Positions 1 to 8,792 of a DNA stretch of 64,000 bases are shown here, piece by piece. Position 1 is the stretch's first letter. Each line of letters starts with the position of its first letter. Under the pieces are notes generated by a model. The model worked only from the letters and a program-made list of their open reading frames with translations, was not told where the DNA came from and did not search any database. A program made the translations under genes and the position numbers. The stretch is taken from the NCBI GenBank assembly GCA_024226735.1, contig JAAELL010000079.1:1-64000 (forward strand), written 5' to 3'. The stretch comes from a bacterium. Its GTDB lineage: Bacteria; Planctomycetota; UBA1135; GCA-002686595.

Positions 1-193
1 GCGCCATGACGACATCCTCCACGCCCGGTCGGCACCTGAAAGCCTCCCCGAATCCACGAATTCGCCTACGTTTCCAGGCGCCAACCGGACGCGGATGCTG
101 TCGCCCTGGCATCCGAAGCACTTCTTCAACGGGCTGCTAGCACGACTTCGCGCCGCGCAACTCGCTCTCATCGCAAGCTCACCCCGATGCGTT
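1..193. other. Window edge, no confident gene
   Basis: The minus strand stays open from about 166 to the window edge, with a possible start at 166 and a C-F-G-C motif. Codon third positions there are not clearly G/C-biased as in the neighbouring genes. This could be the 5' end of another gene of the leftward operon or simply non-coding DNA. Nothing was recognised. Confidence 0.3.
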
Positions 194-808
194 TCAGCGC
201 ACGAGCTGCGCGAGCTGGTAGGCCGCGAAGCGCGCGAAGCGGCGCGGCGAGATGAGCACGAGCTCCCACCCGTTCTCGTTCAGGTCGCCGAGCTGACCCT
301 TGGCCCAGATCTCCAGACTCTTGCGCGTGTCCGCACTCGCCGCATCGAGGTGAACGGACGCCGCCCAGATCGTCTGTCCCGTCTCGCACGACACGAGGTC
401 GACCTGAACGCCGAGACGCTGGGGCGGGAAGACTTGTTCGTCGGTGAGCGTCGCGATCAGAAGCGCGTCGAGCTGGAAGCGCTTGGCGATGCCGCGGATC
501 GTGTGCCCTCGGTACCAGCCGCGCCGGTGGGCCTCCATCGGCGGAATCTCGGCCAGGTCACCAGCCTTGAGCTCGACCACTTCGTAGCGCGTCGCCATGC
601 TGAACTCGGCGAGCAATGCGGCCTGCAGGTCGCTCGAGCGTTCGAGGTCGAGGTTCGTCCCCGCGACGGGCACGAGACCGACTCGATCGATCGTGTACGA
701 GTCGAAGTCGGAAACGACGTGCGCGGAGCCGATGGGCGAGACCGATTGCTCGGTCGCCACGCAGGCCGCGAGGGCGAGCAATAGGAAGATCGACGTCAGC
801 CGCGTCAT
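194..808 (-). CDS. Predicted outer-membrane lipoprotein at the end of the flagellar export operon
   Basis: 204 aa. A signal peptide ends in the lipobox LALAA-C16, so the mature protein should be lipid-anchored in the envelope. The rest is a compact alpha/beta sequence with hydrophobic strands (residues about 37-46 and 110-120) and no cysteines beyond the lipobox and one near residue 141. The pattern recalls CsgG/FlgO/LpoB-type periplasmic lipoproteins (a region like VGLVPVAG, then LDALLIATLTD), but this is only a fold-level guess. Its start overlaps the stop of the preceding lipoprotein gene by 4 nt, so the two are translationally coupled and probably act together. It is the last clear gene of the leftward operon. 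The function is unknown, and a link to flagellar envelope rings is inferred from position alone. Confidence 0.75.
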   Translation of the reverse strand: MTRLTSIFLLLALAACVATEQSVSPIGSAHVVSDFDSYTIDRVGLVPVAGTNLDLERSSDLQAALLAEFSMATRYEVVELKAGDLAEIPPMEAHRRGWYRGHTIRGIAKRFQLDALLIATLTDEQVFPPQRLGVQVDLVSCETGQTIWAASVHLDAASADTRKSLEIWAKGQLGDLNENGWELVLISPRRFARFAAYQLAQLVR

Positions 809-1353
809 TGCGCGTCCTGCGTTTCGAGCGTCACCTCGAGCAGGAGCTTCTCCGCCTCGAGCCTGCGAATCTGTGCCGTCGTTAGCCGTGCCGCCAGGTC
901 GAGGTTCTGGACCTCGAGCTGCCCCTTCTCGGAACGGACGACCTCGAACTTGGCTTCCATCTCCTGGAATCGGCGCTCGAGCTCGGCGTACCGCGCGCGC
1001 TCGGAGGTCATGCTCTGCGTCATCGCTTGGACCTCCAGCCCGAGCTCGTCGCGTTCGTCGACGGCGATCTGGTACAGGTCGAGAAGCACGAGCCGGCTGC
1101 CCCCGGCCTCCTCGAGCGGATGTCCGACCGGCTCACCGATCTCGATCACGACTCCGGGCTTGGGCTGCGTGACGGGCGAGCCGTCGCGCGCGTACAAGAC
1201 AGATCCACCATTCGGCTGCGAGTCTTGCCACGCACCGAGCTCGGTCGGCTCGATCGCCGACGATCCCTCGAGTGGACCGGACGGAATCGACATGCAGCCA
1301 GCGAGAGAGAGGATGAGCACGCCGGAGACGAGCTGTGAGTTGGGGGTCTTCAT
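805..1353 (-). CDS. Coiled-coil lipoprotein
   Basis: 182 aa from the ATG at 1353; an in-frame upstream extension would only add an arginine-rich leader. The signal peptide has lipobox SLAG-C20. A proline/glycine-rich linker follows (about 22-90), then a long heptad-rich helix (about 95-180) likely to be a coiled coil. It overlaps the genes on both sides by 4 nt, so it belongs to the same translational unit as the small 83-residue protein and the downstream lipoprotein. A lipid anchor plus a periplasmic coiled coil suggests a structural or trimeric-tether role, but no family was recognised. Confidence 0.7.
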   Translation of the reverse strand: MKTPNSQLVSGVLILSLAGCMSIPSGPLEGSSAIEPTELGAWQDSQPNGGSVLYARDGSPVTQPKPGVVIEIGEPVGHPLEEAGGSRLVLLDLYQIAVDERDELGLEVQAMTQSMTSERARYAELERRFQEMEAKFEVVRSEKGQLEVQNLDLAARLTTAQIRRLEAEKLLLEVTLETQDAQ

Positions 1354-1601
1354 CGGGTTTCTTCGGTTGCTGCCGGCGCGGCTTCGGCATCGGCGTAGTC
1401 GAGCTCGACGACGGTCACTTCGCCGCACGAGCACGTGATCTCGATCGCACGCGCGAGCCCTTCCGACTCGAGCAAGCGCACGGCCTTCTCACACGTCGCC
1501 GACGGCTCGTCCAGGGCGAGCTCGCCGTCGCCGGCGGACTCGTGGAGCGCGGAAGTCGCCGCTTCGAAGCGGACGTTCTTGTTCTTGATGATCAAAGACA
1601 T
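1350..1601 (-). CDS. Small conserved-looking protein with a CSCG motif
   Basis: 83 aa, cytoplasmic, no signal or membrane segment. The N-terminus is a beta-like SLIIKNKNVRF. A T-C-S-C-G motif lies near residues 56-60, followed by an acidic, alanine-rich tail. The stop overlaps the start of the coiled-coil lipoprotein. Codon use is strongly G/C-ending, which supports real coding. Not recognised. The paired cysteines could bind metal or be a regulatory motif. Its place just after the sigma-28 gene suggests a regulator or chaperone of late flagellar genes, which is speculation. Confidence 0.55.
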   Translation of the reverse strand: MSLIIKNKNVRFEAATSALHESAGDGELALDEPSATCEKAVRLLESEGLARAIEITCSCGEVTVVELDYADAEAAPAATEETR

Positions 1602-1606
1602 CGCGA

Positions 1607-1849
1607 TTAGGCCGTCACATCCATGTGGGATCCCGCTTCGCCGTCCAGACGATGACCGACCGAGGTCTCCCCGCGCCGAACGTTCGGCGCCTCTGCTTCT
1701 TCTGGATGCTGCTCTTCCCCTGGACTCTCGTCGCTCTCGTTCTCGTCGAGACGGAAGCGTCGGCGGCCTTCCTCGCCTTCGCGGCGGGGCTTGGCACGGG
1801 TCGGGATGACTTGCGCAGGTTCCGGAATGTGGCGGATCGAGGGGTCCAT
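1607..1849 (-). CDS. Small charged protein, unknown
   Basis: 80 aa, predicted disordered, very rich in Arg and Glu and beginning MDPSIRHIPEP. A longer in-frame extension runs inside the sigma factor gene in another frame and looks spurious, so the ATG at 1849 is preferred. It lies 26 nt after fliA and 5 nt before the next gene, as expected of an operon member. Highly charged small proteins of this type occur at this place in other flagellar operons, but no family was identified. It may be an artefact. Confidence 0.45.
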   Translation of the reverse strand: MDPSIRHIPEPAQVIPTRAKPRREGEEGRRRFRLDENESDESPGEEQHPEEAEAPNVRRGETSVGHRLDGEAGSHMDVTA

Positions 1850-1875
1850 AGCGGTTTCCTCTGGCGGTGGATCGT

Positions 1876-2610
1876 TCAGGCTTCTGTGGTTCCAGTCATG
1901 GAGGTCAGGACGCGGTTGAGACGGTAGATCGCGCGCGAGTGAATCTGACTCACGCGGGATTCGGTGACGCCGAGGATCTCGGCGATGTCGCGCAGGAGCA
2001 GCTCCTCCGCGTAGTACAGGGTGATGACCGTTTGCTCCGAATCGGGCAACTCGGCAATCGTGTCGGCGAGAACGCCGCGCATCTCGGTCCACTCGGCGCT
2101 GCCGACGGGATCGGTGCTCTTGGGGTCGGACAGGAGGGCTCCGAGCTGTTCGGACGGACCGTCGTTGAGCGACGTCTGGTTCGCGCTCGCGGCGGACAGC
2201 AGGATGCGGTCGATCTCGCCCAGGTCGACGCCGAGCTCGTTCGCCAGCTCTTCGGGCGTCGGCGGTACGCCGCGTTCTTGCTCGCACCTGTGGATCGCCG
2301 CCTCGAGCTCGCGCACGCGCTCACGGCGACCGCGCGGCAAGAAGTCGGTCCGCCGCAGCTCGTCGAGGATCGCGCCACGGATCTTGGTGTAGGCGTACGT
2401 CGAGAACTTCAGCCCACGGCTCTTCTCCCACGAGTCCGCGGCCATCACGAGCCCGACCATGCCGTGCCCGTACAGGTCCTCGCGGTCCATCCCGCCCGGC
2501 ACGTCGAGCCACATGCGACCGACGATGTGCTTCAAGAGCGGGATGTGCTCGAGAATCAGGTGGTCCCGGTCGGTCTCGGTCTGAACGGCGCGATCGGTCC
2601 ATTCAGGCAT
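1876..2610 (-). CDS. fliA: RNA polymerase sigma factor for motility (sigma-28, FliA/WhiG family)
   Basis: 244 aa, the usual size for FliA. Region 2 (about residues 24-90) contains the signature DLYGHGMVGL, then KFSTYAYTKIRGAILDELRR. Region 3 follows (PPTPEELANELGVDLGEID). Region 4 ends with a helix-turn-helix, DIAEILGVTESRVSQIHSRAI (about 205-225). It should direct transcription of late flagellar genes from TAAA-N15-GCCGATAA promoters; one close match occurs upstream of motA at 31747. It lies in the leftward operon after flhG and a small membrane protein, the same flhF-flhG-fliA order seen in Pseudomonas and Vibrio. No anti-sigma FlgM was found in the window. Confidence 0.95.
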   Translation of the reverse strand: MPEWTDRAVQTETDRDHLILEHIPLLKHIVGRMWLDVPGGMDREDLYGHGMVGLVMAADSWEKSRGLKFSTYAYTKIRGAILDELRRTDFLPRGRRERVRELEAAIHRCEQERGVPPTPEELANELGVDLGEIDRILLSAASANQTSLNDGPSEQLGALLSDPKSTDPVGSAEWTEMRGVLADTIAELPDSEQTVITLYYAEELLLRDIAEILGVTESRVSQIHSRAIYRLNRVLTSMTGTTEA

Positions 2611-2703
2611 GACCCCCCCCTCTGCGTGCCGCGGCTGTCAGGCCGGGCGACGCAAGCCTGGAGGAGCGTGTTCCTCGGGTTCGGCTGGCTCGGCCGTGGT
2701 CAG

Positions 2704-2988
2704 TCATCCTTCGTTCTCGATTGCTGCAGGCTCGCCCATCTCGCCCTCGCCCGGCTCGTCAGCCGGCGGCACGACCGTGCGCGCCAACAGCCACGCAAAG
2801 CAGCGCGCGAGCGCAAACGTCGCCAACCAAGCGAACAGCCCACGTCGCGAAGCCACGAGGAGCGGCACGTCGCCGAGGAGAGAGATCAGGGCAGCGGAAG
2901 CCCCGGCCGCGACCGCGACTCGGTGGCCCAAGGCCATCCAGGTCGGGTGCAACGAGACTTCGTCGATACTGAGATCGGAAGGTTCCAT
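2704..2988 (-). CDS. Small membrane protein between flhG and fliA
   Basis: 94 aa. Two hydrophobic stretches (about residues 22-43 and 50-69) look like transmembrane helices, and an acidic proline-rich tail follows. It starts 18 nt after the flhG stop and ends 93 nt before fliA, so it is probably co-transcribed. No homologue recognised. It might tune the sigma factor or FlhG at the membrane, but only its position suggests that. Confidence 0.5.
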   Translation of the reverse strand: MEPSDLSIDEVSLHPTWMALGHRVAVAAGASAALISLLGDVPLLVASRRGLFAWLATFALARCFAWLLARTVVPPADEPGEGEMGEPAAIENEG

Positions 2989-3006
2989 CCGTAGCCTTGA
3001 GCGACT

Positions 3007-3825
3007 TCAGCGCGAAAGAGCCGGACGTCGGCACAACCGTCCCAGACGGCCCGTGATCTGTTTGAGACACAGCGTCTCGAGGTCTCGCCCGCGCCGGAGG
3101 GCGAACGGAGCCTGCGAGACGGCGCTGCGTTCGACGGCGCGCGAGCGCGGGATCCACCCCGCCTGGCGCGGCGAGCGGCAGAGGAAGCGCTCGCACACCC
3201 CACGCAGCTTGCCGGCGATCGCCTGGCCTTCCTCGACCCCGCTGGAGAGGTTCACGACGATCTCGGGCGTGGGGATGTCTTCCTGCGTGCGCGACCCGTA
3301 CTGGTCGAGCGCCTTGATCAGGCCGTACGCATCCGTCAGGGCGGCGACGTCGGGCGTCGTGACGACCAGCACGCGATCCGCGATCGACGCGAACGTGAGG
3401 ACGTCGGGCCCGATCCCCGCCGCGCTGTCGCCGAGCACGAGGTCGTACTCGAGCGCGACTTCGGCAAGCTCGGCGAGCAGTCGCCGACGCAGCTCCGGGT
3501 CGTGCCGCGCCATCTCCTCGTTGCCCGATCCCGCGGCGAGCACGTGGACTCCACCGGGTCCAGTGACGATGCATTCGCGCAGCTCTCCGCGGCCGGCGAG
3601 CGCGTCCTCGACCGTCGCACCGATCGGCAATCCGAGCAGCACGTTCAGGTTCGCGAGGCCCAGGTCGAGGTCGACGACGAGCACGCGCCTACCCTCCTGC
3701 GCGAGCTGGACACCGAGGTTGGCGGTAAGAGTCGTCTTGCCGACCCCTCCCTTGCCACCCGTCACGAGAATGAACGGAACGGGAAGACGCGGGGTCTCCG
3801 CTCTCGGCACGGTGGTGTTCGTCAC
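3007..3825 (-). CDS. flhG: Flagellar number regulator, MinD-type ATPase FlhG
   Basis: 272 aa from a GTG at 3825 whose GTGA overlaps the flhF stop, so the two are translationally coupled. The deviant Walker A motif KGGVGKTT spans residues 25-32, as in MinD/ParA/FlhG ATPases, and the Walker A' region has LVVDLDLGLANLNVLLG. The protein ends in a basic region that may contact the membrane. FlhG proteins restrict flagellar number and placement by acting on the SRP-like GTPase FlhF, which is next door. No DQAxxLR activator motif is visible at the N-terminus; that segment is short and proline-rich. Confidence 0.92.
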   Translation of the reverse strand: MTNTTVPRAETPRLPVPFILVTGGKGGVGKTTLTANLGVQLAQEGRRVLVVDLDLGLANLNVLLGLPIGATVEDALAGRGELRECIVTGPGGVHVLAAGSGNEEMARHDPELRRRLLAELAEVALEYDLVLGDSAAGIGPDVLTFASIADRVLVVTTPDVAALTDAYGLIKALDQYGSRTQEDIPTPEIVVNLSSGVEEGQAIAGKLRGVCERFLCRSPRQAGWIPRSRAVERSAVSQAPFALRRGRDLETLCLKQITGRLGRLCRRPALSR

Positions 3826-4823
3826 GCGACCCTCCCGCGCAGAACGAGGTCGGCGAAGGCCTCGCCGGTTCCCCGATGGAGGTGCCGCTCGAGGTCGGGT
3901 CCGTCGGACAAGAAGGCGATCGGGAGTTTCTCGTGCACGGCATGCTCCAGGGCAGTGACGGGCTGGTGGGTCTCGTCGAGCTTGGTGATGATGCAGCCAG
4001 ACAGCTTCAAGCCCGAGCACGCCTCGGCGGCAGCCTCGAGCGCGCTGATGCTGCTGGTCGCGGACACTACGCGGTAGACGTCGACCCGCACATTCGCACG
4101 CGCGGCGTGTGTCGCGAGGTCTTGGATCGACTCCATGTCGCGCGCGTCGGTACCCGACGTGTCGAGCAGGACGACCTCGGCTCCCCAGACCTGGTCCGGG
4201 TTGAGGACGCGCGCCGCGGCGTCGAGCGCGAGCGCGGGACATCCGAGCAGAGTGCCGTAGCCGCGCAGCTCCTCGATGGCGCCGATGCGCGTCGCGTCGA
4301 GCGTCGCGAGTGAGACGCGTCGTCCGGCGCGCCGCAGGCGCAGGGCGAGCTTCGCCAGAGTCGTCGTCTTGCCGACCCCGGCCGGTCCGACGAAGGCGAG
4401 GACCGTGGTCTGCCCCCGCTTGTGCTCGAGGTGCGCGACCGGGAAGACGTCCGAAAGCTCCTCGGCCGCCAAGTCGAGCGGATGCTTGTCCTCCGCCAGG
4501 CGACCGGCGACAGCCTCCGCGATTCGGTCGACGAGCCGGTCGGAGCAGCCGGTGCGGTGCATGCAGCGCTCGACGTCACGCGTGTCGGCGAGCAGCGGCG
4601 CGCCCGCACCGGCACGCTGTGGCGCGGCAAGGACGCGCCGCGCTTGGCTGCGGAGCGCCTCGAGCGCGCCAGCGGAGCGCGGAACCTCGTCGGAAACGAC
4701 GAGCGTCACGGCACCGCCCACCTGCGAGCTGTGGGAGATCACGACGGCTTTGTCGCCGATTTGGCTGCGCGCGCGCTCGAGCGCCTCGCGCAGGTTACGT
4801 CCCCGAACCTGGTGGATCTGCAT
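3822..4823 (-). CDS. flhF: SRP-type GTPase FlhF
   Basis: 333 aa. The N-terminus MQIHQVRGRNLREALERARSQ... is the typical FlhF B-domain start. The NG domain carries P-loop GPAGVGKTTT at 146-155, a DATRIGAIEEL segment, LLDTSGTD as the switch motif and TKLDET for guanine recognition. FlhF marks the site of flagellar assembly and recruits early components to the membrane. Here it sits between flhA and flhG, with only 3 nt to flhA and a 4-nt overlap with flhG. The linker between B and NG domains is short compared with Vibrio FlhF. Confidence 0.95.
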   Translation of the reverse strand: MQIHQVRGRNLREALERARSQIGDKAVVISHSSQVGGAVTLVVSDEVPRSAGALEALRSQARRVLAAPQRAGAGAPLLADTRDVERCMHRTGCSDRLVDRIAEAVAGRLAEDKHPLDLAAEELSDVFPVAHLEHKRGQTTVLAFVGPAGVGKTTTLAKLALRLRRAGRRVSLATLDATRIGAIEELRGYGTLLGCPALALDAAARVLNPDQVWGAEVVLLDTSGTDARDMESIQDLATHAARANVRVDVYRVVSATSSISALEAAAEACSGLKLSGCIITKLDETHQPVTALEHAVHEKLPIAFLSDGPDLERHLHRGTGEAFADLVLRGRVA

Positions 4824-4826
4824 CGA

Positions 4827-6923
4827 TCAGTCCTCCATCTTCACGACGGCGATGGTCTCCACCGCGCGCGCGGGGACGACCTCGTTGTAGGAGAGCACCG
4901 CAACCTTGGGCAGACCGGTTCGCACCAGCTCCCCCAGGAAACGACGTACGTTCGAACGAACGAGCAAGACGACGTCGCGCCCGCTCTGAGTCGTCTGTCC
5001 GACGGTCGCGCCGACGCGCTCGACGAGTGCGTGCAGCCAGGCCGGACTGACGGCCTTCTGGTCGGTATCCGCCGCCCCAACGGCGGCCGCGAGCCGACTC
5101 TCGACACCCGGATCGAGAGTGACGGCATAAACGACACCGCTCGGGTCGCTGTGGGCCTCGCAGATCGAGCGGCCGAGTCGTTGGCGGACGAGCTCGGTGA
5201 GCGCTTCGATGTCGCGCGTCTGCGCGACGTTGTCCGCGAGCACTTCCAGGATTGCGGGCATGTTGCGCACCGACACCTCTTCGCGCAGGAGGTTGCGCAA
5301 GACGCGCTGCACCTCGCCGTAGCTCATCTTCTCCGGGACGAGCTCCTCGACGATCGCGGGAGAGGTCGTCTTGACGTTGTCGATCAGCTCCTTGATGTCG
5401 TCGCGCGACAACAGGTTCGCGAGCTCGCCGCGCAACACCTCCGAGAGGTGCGTGACGAGCACGCTCGTCGGGTCGATCACGGTGTAGCCCATGATCTCGG
5501 CCTCGTCGCGGTGGGCCTCGGCGATCCACTTCGCGGGGAGACCGAACGCGGGATCGATCGTCTCACGCCCCTTGACGTCGCCCCCGGCCCCGCCCGAGTC
5601 CATCGCCAGGAACTCGCCTGGCTCGATCTCGCCACCCGCGACCTCCTCGCCGCCGATCATCAGGCGGTACGCCTTCGGTGCGAGCTTGATGTTGTCCTTG
5701 ATGCGCACGGGCGGAAGCACGAGCCCGTCCTTGAGCGCGAAGCGCCGCCGCAGCTGCGCGATGTGGTCGAGGATGCCCCCGCCGTTCTTGTCCTGCACCA
5801 GAGCGATCAGGCGATAGCCGATCTCGAGGCACACGCGATCGATCTTGAGGAGCTCGCCGACCTCGTCTTCCTCGCTGGTCTCTTCTGCTGCCTCGGCCTC
5901 GGCCACTTGCGCGGCGTGGACGGCCTGTTGCTCCTCGGCTTCGTTCGTCTTCGCGGCGTTCCAGAGGATCAACAGGACGGTGGCGAGCACGAAGAACGGC
6001 AGGCGCGGCATCCCGGGCAGCCAGCCGACGGCGAACATCGTCCCGGCCGCGATCAGCATCGCGCGCGGACGACCCGTCACCTGGCCCATGAGGGCGTAGC
6101 CGAGACTGTCCTTGCTGGTCTCCTTGGTCACGAGCACACCGGCCGCGGTCGAGATCAGGAGCGCCGGAATCTGGCTCACCAGACCATCGCCAATCGTCAG
6201 CTTCGAGTACGTATCGGCCGCCTCCCCGAGCGAGCGTCCACCGAGCGTCCCGATCGTGATGCCACCCACGAGGTTGAGAGCGGTGATGATCAGGCCGGCG
6301 ATCGCGTCGCCGCGCACGAACTTCGAAGCACCGTCCATCGCCCCGTAGAACTCCGCCTCGGACGCGATCTCCTCGCGCCGCCGGCGCGCCGTGTCGGAGT
6401 CGATCAGGCCGCCGTTCAGGTCGGCATCGATCGCCATCTGCTTGCCCGGCATCGCGTCCAGCACGAAGCGCGCAGCGACCTCGCTGATCCGCCCCGAGCC
6501 CTTGGTGATCACGACGAACTGGATGATGATCAGGATCAGGAAGACGACGAGGCCAACACCGAGGTTGTCGCCCCCCACGTACTCGCCGAACGCGGAGATG
6601 ACGTGGCCGGCATCGCCACCCGTCAGGATCAATCGCGTCGACGCGACGTTCAACCCCAACCGGAACAGCGTCGCGAACAACAGGATCGTCGGAAACGTCG
6701 ACAGCTCCGCGGAACGCTTCGCGTTCAGCGTGACCATGAGCAGCACGACACCCGTCGTCATGTTCATCGCCAGGAACAAGTCCAGCACCACCGGTGGCAT
6801 CGGCGTCACCAGCGTCACGAGGAGCCCGAGCACCCCGATCCCGAGCAACCAGTCGGAGTAGCGCGCCAGCATGTTCTGGAAGCCGGCGGATGAGCTCGTC
6901 TTCAGTTTGGGTTGGTCAGCCAT
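4827..6923 (-). CDS. flhA: Flagellar export gate protein FlhA
   Basis: 698 aa, full family length. The N-terminal half has about eight transmembrane helices with the conserved cytoplasmic loop (GRISEVAARFVLDAMPGKQMAIDADL...), typical of FlhA/InvA. The C-terminal half is the soluble nonameric ring that docks chaperone-substrate complexes. An acidic linker near residue 340 (EEQQAVHAAQVAEAEAAEETS) separates the two. It is an inner-membrane component of the type III flagellar secretion system, working with FlhB, FliP, FliQ and FliR encoded immediately upstream. Spacing is 9 nt from flhB and 3 nt to flhF. Confidence 0.97.
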   Translation of the reverse strand: MADQPKLKTSSSAGFQNMLARYSDWLLGIGVLGLLVTLVTPMPPVVLDLFLAMNMTTGVVLLMVTLNAKRSAELSTFPTILLFATLFRLGLNVASTRLILTGGDAGHVISAFGEYVGGDNLGVGLVVFLILIIIQFVVITKGSGRISEVAARFVLDAMPGKQMAIDADLNGGLIDSDTARRRREEIASEAEFYGAMDGASKFVRGDAIAGLIITALNLVGGITIGTLGGRSLGEAADTYSKLTIGDGLVSQIPALLISTAAGVLVTKETSKDSLGYALMGQVTGRPRAMLIAAGTMFAVGWLPGMPRLPFFVLATVLLILWNAAKTNEAEEQQAVHAAQVAEAEAAEETSEEDEVGELLKIDRVCLEIGYRLIALVQDKNGGGILDHIAQLRRRFALKDGLVLPPVRIKDNIKLAPKAYRLMIGGEEVAGGEIEPGEFLAMDSGGAGGDVKGRETIDPAFGLPAKWIAEAHRDEAEIMGYTVIDPTSVLVTHLSEVLRGELANLLSRDDIKELIDNVKTTSPAIVEELVPEKMSYGEVQRVLRNLLREEVSVRNMPAILEVLADNVAQTRDIEALTELVRQRLGRSICEAHSDPSGVVYAVTLDPGVESRLAAAVGAADTDQKAVSPAWLHALVERVGATVGQTTQSGRDVVLLVRSNVRRFLGELVRTGLPKVAVLSYNEVVPARAVETIAVVKMED

Positions 6924-6932
6924 CTAGTCTCC

Positions 6933-8018
6933 TCATACGGATGCTGTCTTGCCTTGCACGCGGTAGACGTAGGCCAGTACGTTCGCCACCGCCTGGAAGA
7001 GCTCCTCGGGGATCTCGTCGCCAATCTCGACTTGGCGGTGCAGAGCCCGCGCCAGCGGCGGGTCTTCGTAGACGAGCACGCCCGCATCGCGGGCCACGTC
7101 CTTGATGTTGCGCGCGACTTCGCCGACGCCCTTGGCGACGACCACGGGCGCGCCGCCGAGCCCACCGTCGTAGGAGAGCGCGACGGCGAAGTGCGTCGGG
7201 TTCGTGACGACGACCGTCGCATCCGGGACGTCGTCCATCATCCGTCGCGTCGCCATCTCGCGCTGGATCTGGCGGATGCGAGCGCGTACGTGCGGATCGC
7301 CTTCGGTCGACTTGTGCTCCTCGCGGACCTCTTTCTTGCTCATGCGCAGGTCACGCGTGTGCTGGAAGCGCTGGTAGATCACGTCGATCACGGCGAGCAC
7401 GACGATGACGATCAGGGCGGAGAGCGAGACGCGCGCCAGCACGATGCCGACTCCCGCCAGGGGCGGTCCGAGGTCGCCGCCCGTCATCGTGCTCATGCGG
7501 CCAACGTGGAACCAAGCGACCGCTCCGGCAGCCATCAACACGGCCGAGATCTTCGCCCCGGCCATCACCGTGCGCACGATCGAGCGCGTGCTGAAGACGC
7601 GCTTGACGCCCTTGACGGGGTCGAGCTTGGTCATGTCGAGCGACACGGCCTTCGTGCTGATCTTGAACCCGACCTGCGAGAATGCAGCGATCGCACCGAC
7701 GACGAGCATCGGCGTCACGAGGAACAAGAAGGCGGGCAGAACGGCGCGACCCAGCGCGCCGATCGACGCCGAGATGCCTCGCACCGTGAGCTCCTCCGTA
7801 CCCATGCTCGCCATGTCGAGCGTCGAGGCCTGGACGATGCGGCCGAGCGAGTGCGCGAGCCTTGGCCCCGCGAGCAAGAACGCAATCCCCGCTGCGGCGA
7901 GCATCGTGCCCGCCATCAGCTCGCTCGAGAATGCGACCTGACCGCGCTCGCGCGCCTCTTCACGCCGTCTTGGCGTCGCCTCTTCGGTCTTCTCTTCGTT
8001 TCCCGGTTCGTCAGCCAC
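6933..8018 (-). CDS. flhB: Flagellar export switch protein FlhB
   Basis: 361 aa. Four membrane helices are followed by the cytoplasmic domain with the self-cleavage motif N-P-T-H at 273-276 (VVVTNPTHFAVAL). Cleavage there switches export specificity from rod/hook to filament substrates. The N-terminus EEKTEEATPRRREEARERGQV is the family signature. One nucleotide separates it from fliR upstream, and flhA follows after 9 nt. Confidence 0.97.
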   Translation of the reverse strand: MADEPGNEEKTEEATPRRREEARERGQVAFSSELMAGTMLAAAGIAFLLAGPRLAHSLGRIVQASTLDMASMGTEELTVRGISASIGALGRAVLPAFLFLVTPMLVVGAIAAFSQVGFKISTKAVSLDMTKLDPVKGVKRVFSTRSIVRTVMAGAKISAVLMAAGAVAWFHVGRMSTMTGGDLGPPLAGVGIVLARVSLSALIVIVVLAVIDVIYQRFQHTRDLRMSKKEVREEHKSTEGDPHVRARIRQIQREMATRRMMDDVPDATVVVTNPTHFAVALSYDGGLGGAPVVVAKGVGEVARNIKDVARDAGVLVYEDPPLARALHRQVEIGDEIPEELFQAVANVLAYVYRVQGKTASV

Positions 8019-8019
8019 G

Positions 8020-8787
8020 TCAGACCTCCAGGGCGGCGAGACTCGCGTCGAGCCCTTCCATCAGGCGCTCGAGCAGTCCGTCGAAAGCGGGCGTCAACAG
8101 AGGCGAGAAGAGGGCCATCGCGAGGAGGCCGACGATGATCCGCAGGTTGAAACCGAACTCGAGCACGTTGATCTGCGGGACGGCGCGCGCGAGCAAGCCG
8201 ATCACGACCGAGATCAAGCTCAGCAGGACGAGGATCGGCGCCGCGAACGCGATTCCCGCCGCGAAGAGCTGCGTGAACTGCGTCAGCGCGACGTCGATCG
8301 CGGCCAGCTCGAAATCGATGCTGGCGACGGGCGCGCGCGTGAACGACTCGGCGAGCGCGCGCAGGATCCAGTGGTGACCGTCGACCGCGAGAAGCGCGAG
8401 GAACAGCAGCGTCTCGTACATGTGCGCAATCAGCGGCGTGCTCACGCCACTCGCGGGATCGATGATGTTCGACATGTTGAACGCCATCTCGTGCCCGATC
8501 AGCTCGGCCCCCACACGTACCGCGAGCACGACCGCGTGCAGGACGAACGCAAGCAGGAGCCCGACGACGACTTCGCGCAGCGCGAACACGCCGAACACGA
8601 CCACGCTGGGCTCCGCCGCGAGCGGGACGCCGCCGACCGAGTACAAGAGCAGCGACATCGCGAAGATCAAGCCGACCTTGTAGCCCGAGAAGCCCGCTCC
8701 GCTGCCCAACAGCGGCGACGCAAGGACCAGCGCGCTCGTGCGCACGAGGTACAGGCCGAAGGCTTCGAGGGTGCCGGGCAGGAACAT
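8020..8787 (-). CDS. fliR: Flagellar export gate protein FliR
   Basis: 255 aa, multi-spanning. Family-like segments include an N-terminal FGLYLVRTSALVLASPLLG and the NMSNIIDPASG loop. FliR forms the FliP5-FliQ4-FliR1 export pore. It lies between fliQ (5-nt gap) and flhB (1-nt gap), consistent with co-translation and assembly. Confidence 0.96.
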   Translation of the reverse strand: MFLPGTLEAFGLYLVRTSALVLASPLLGSGAGFSGYKVGLIFAMSLLLYSVGGVPLAAEPSVVVFGVFALREVVVGLLLAFVLHAVVLAVRVGAELIGHEMAFNMSNIIDPASGVSTPLIAHMYETLLFLALLAVDGHHWILRALAESFTRAPVASIDFELAAIDVALTQFTQLFAAGIAFAAPILVLLSLISVVIGLLARAVPQINVLEFGFNLRIIVGLLAMALFSPLLTPAFDGLLERLMEGLDASLAALEV

Positions 8788-8792
8788 GATCT

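Noticed and set aside
30-130. A tRNA-like stretch (GCCTGGAAACG on the minus strand resembling a Ser-tRNA anticodon arm)
   Set aside because: No T-arm GGTTCGAATCC, no matching acceptor stem and wrong arm spacing.
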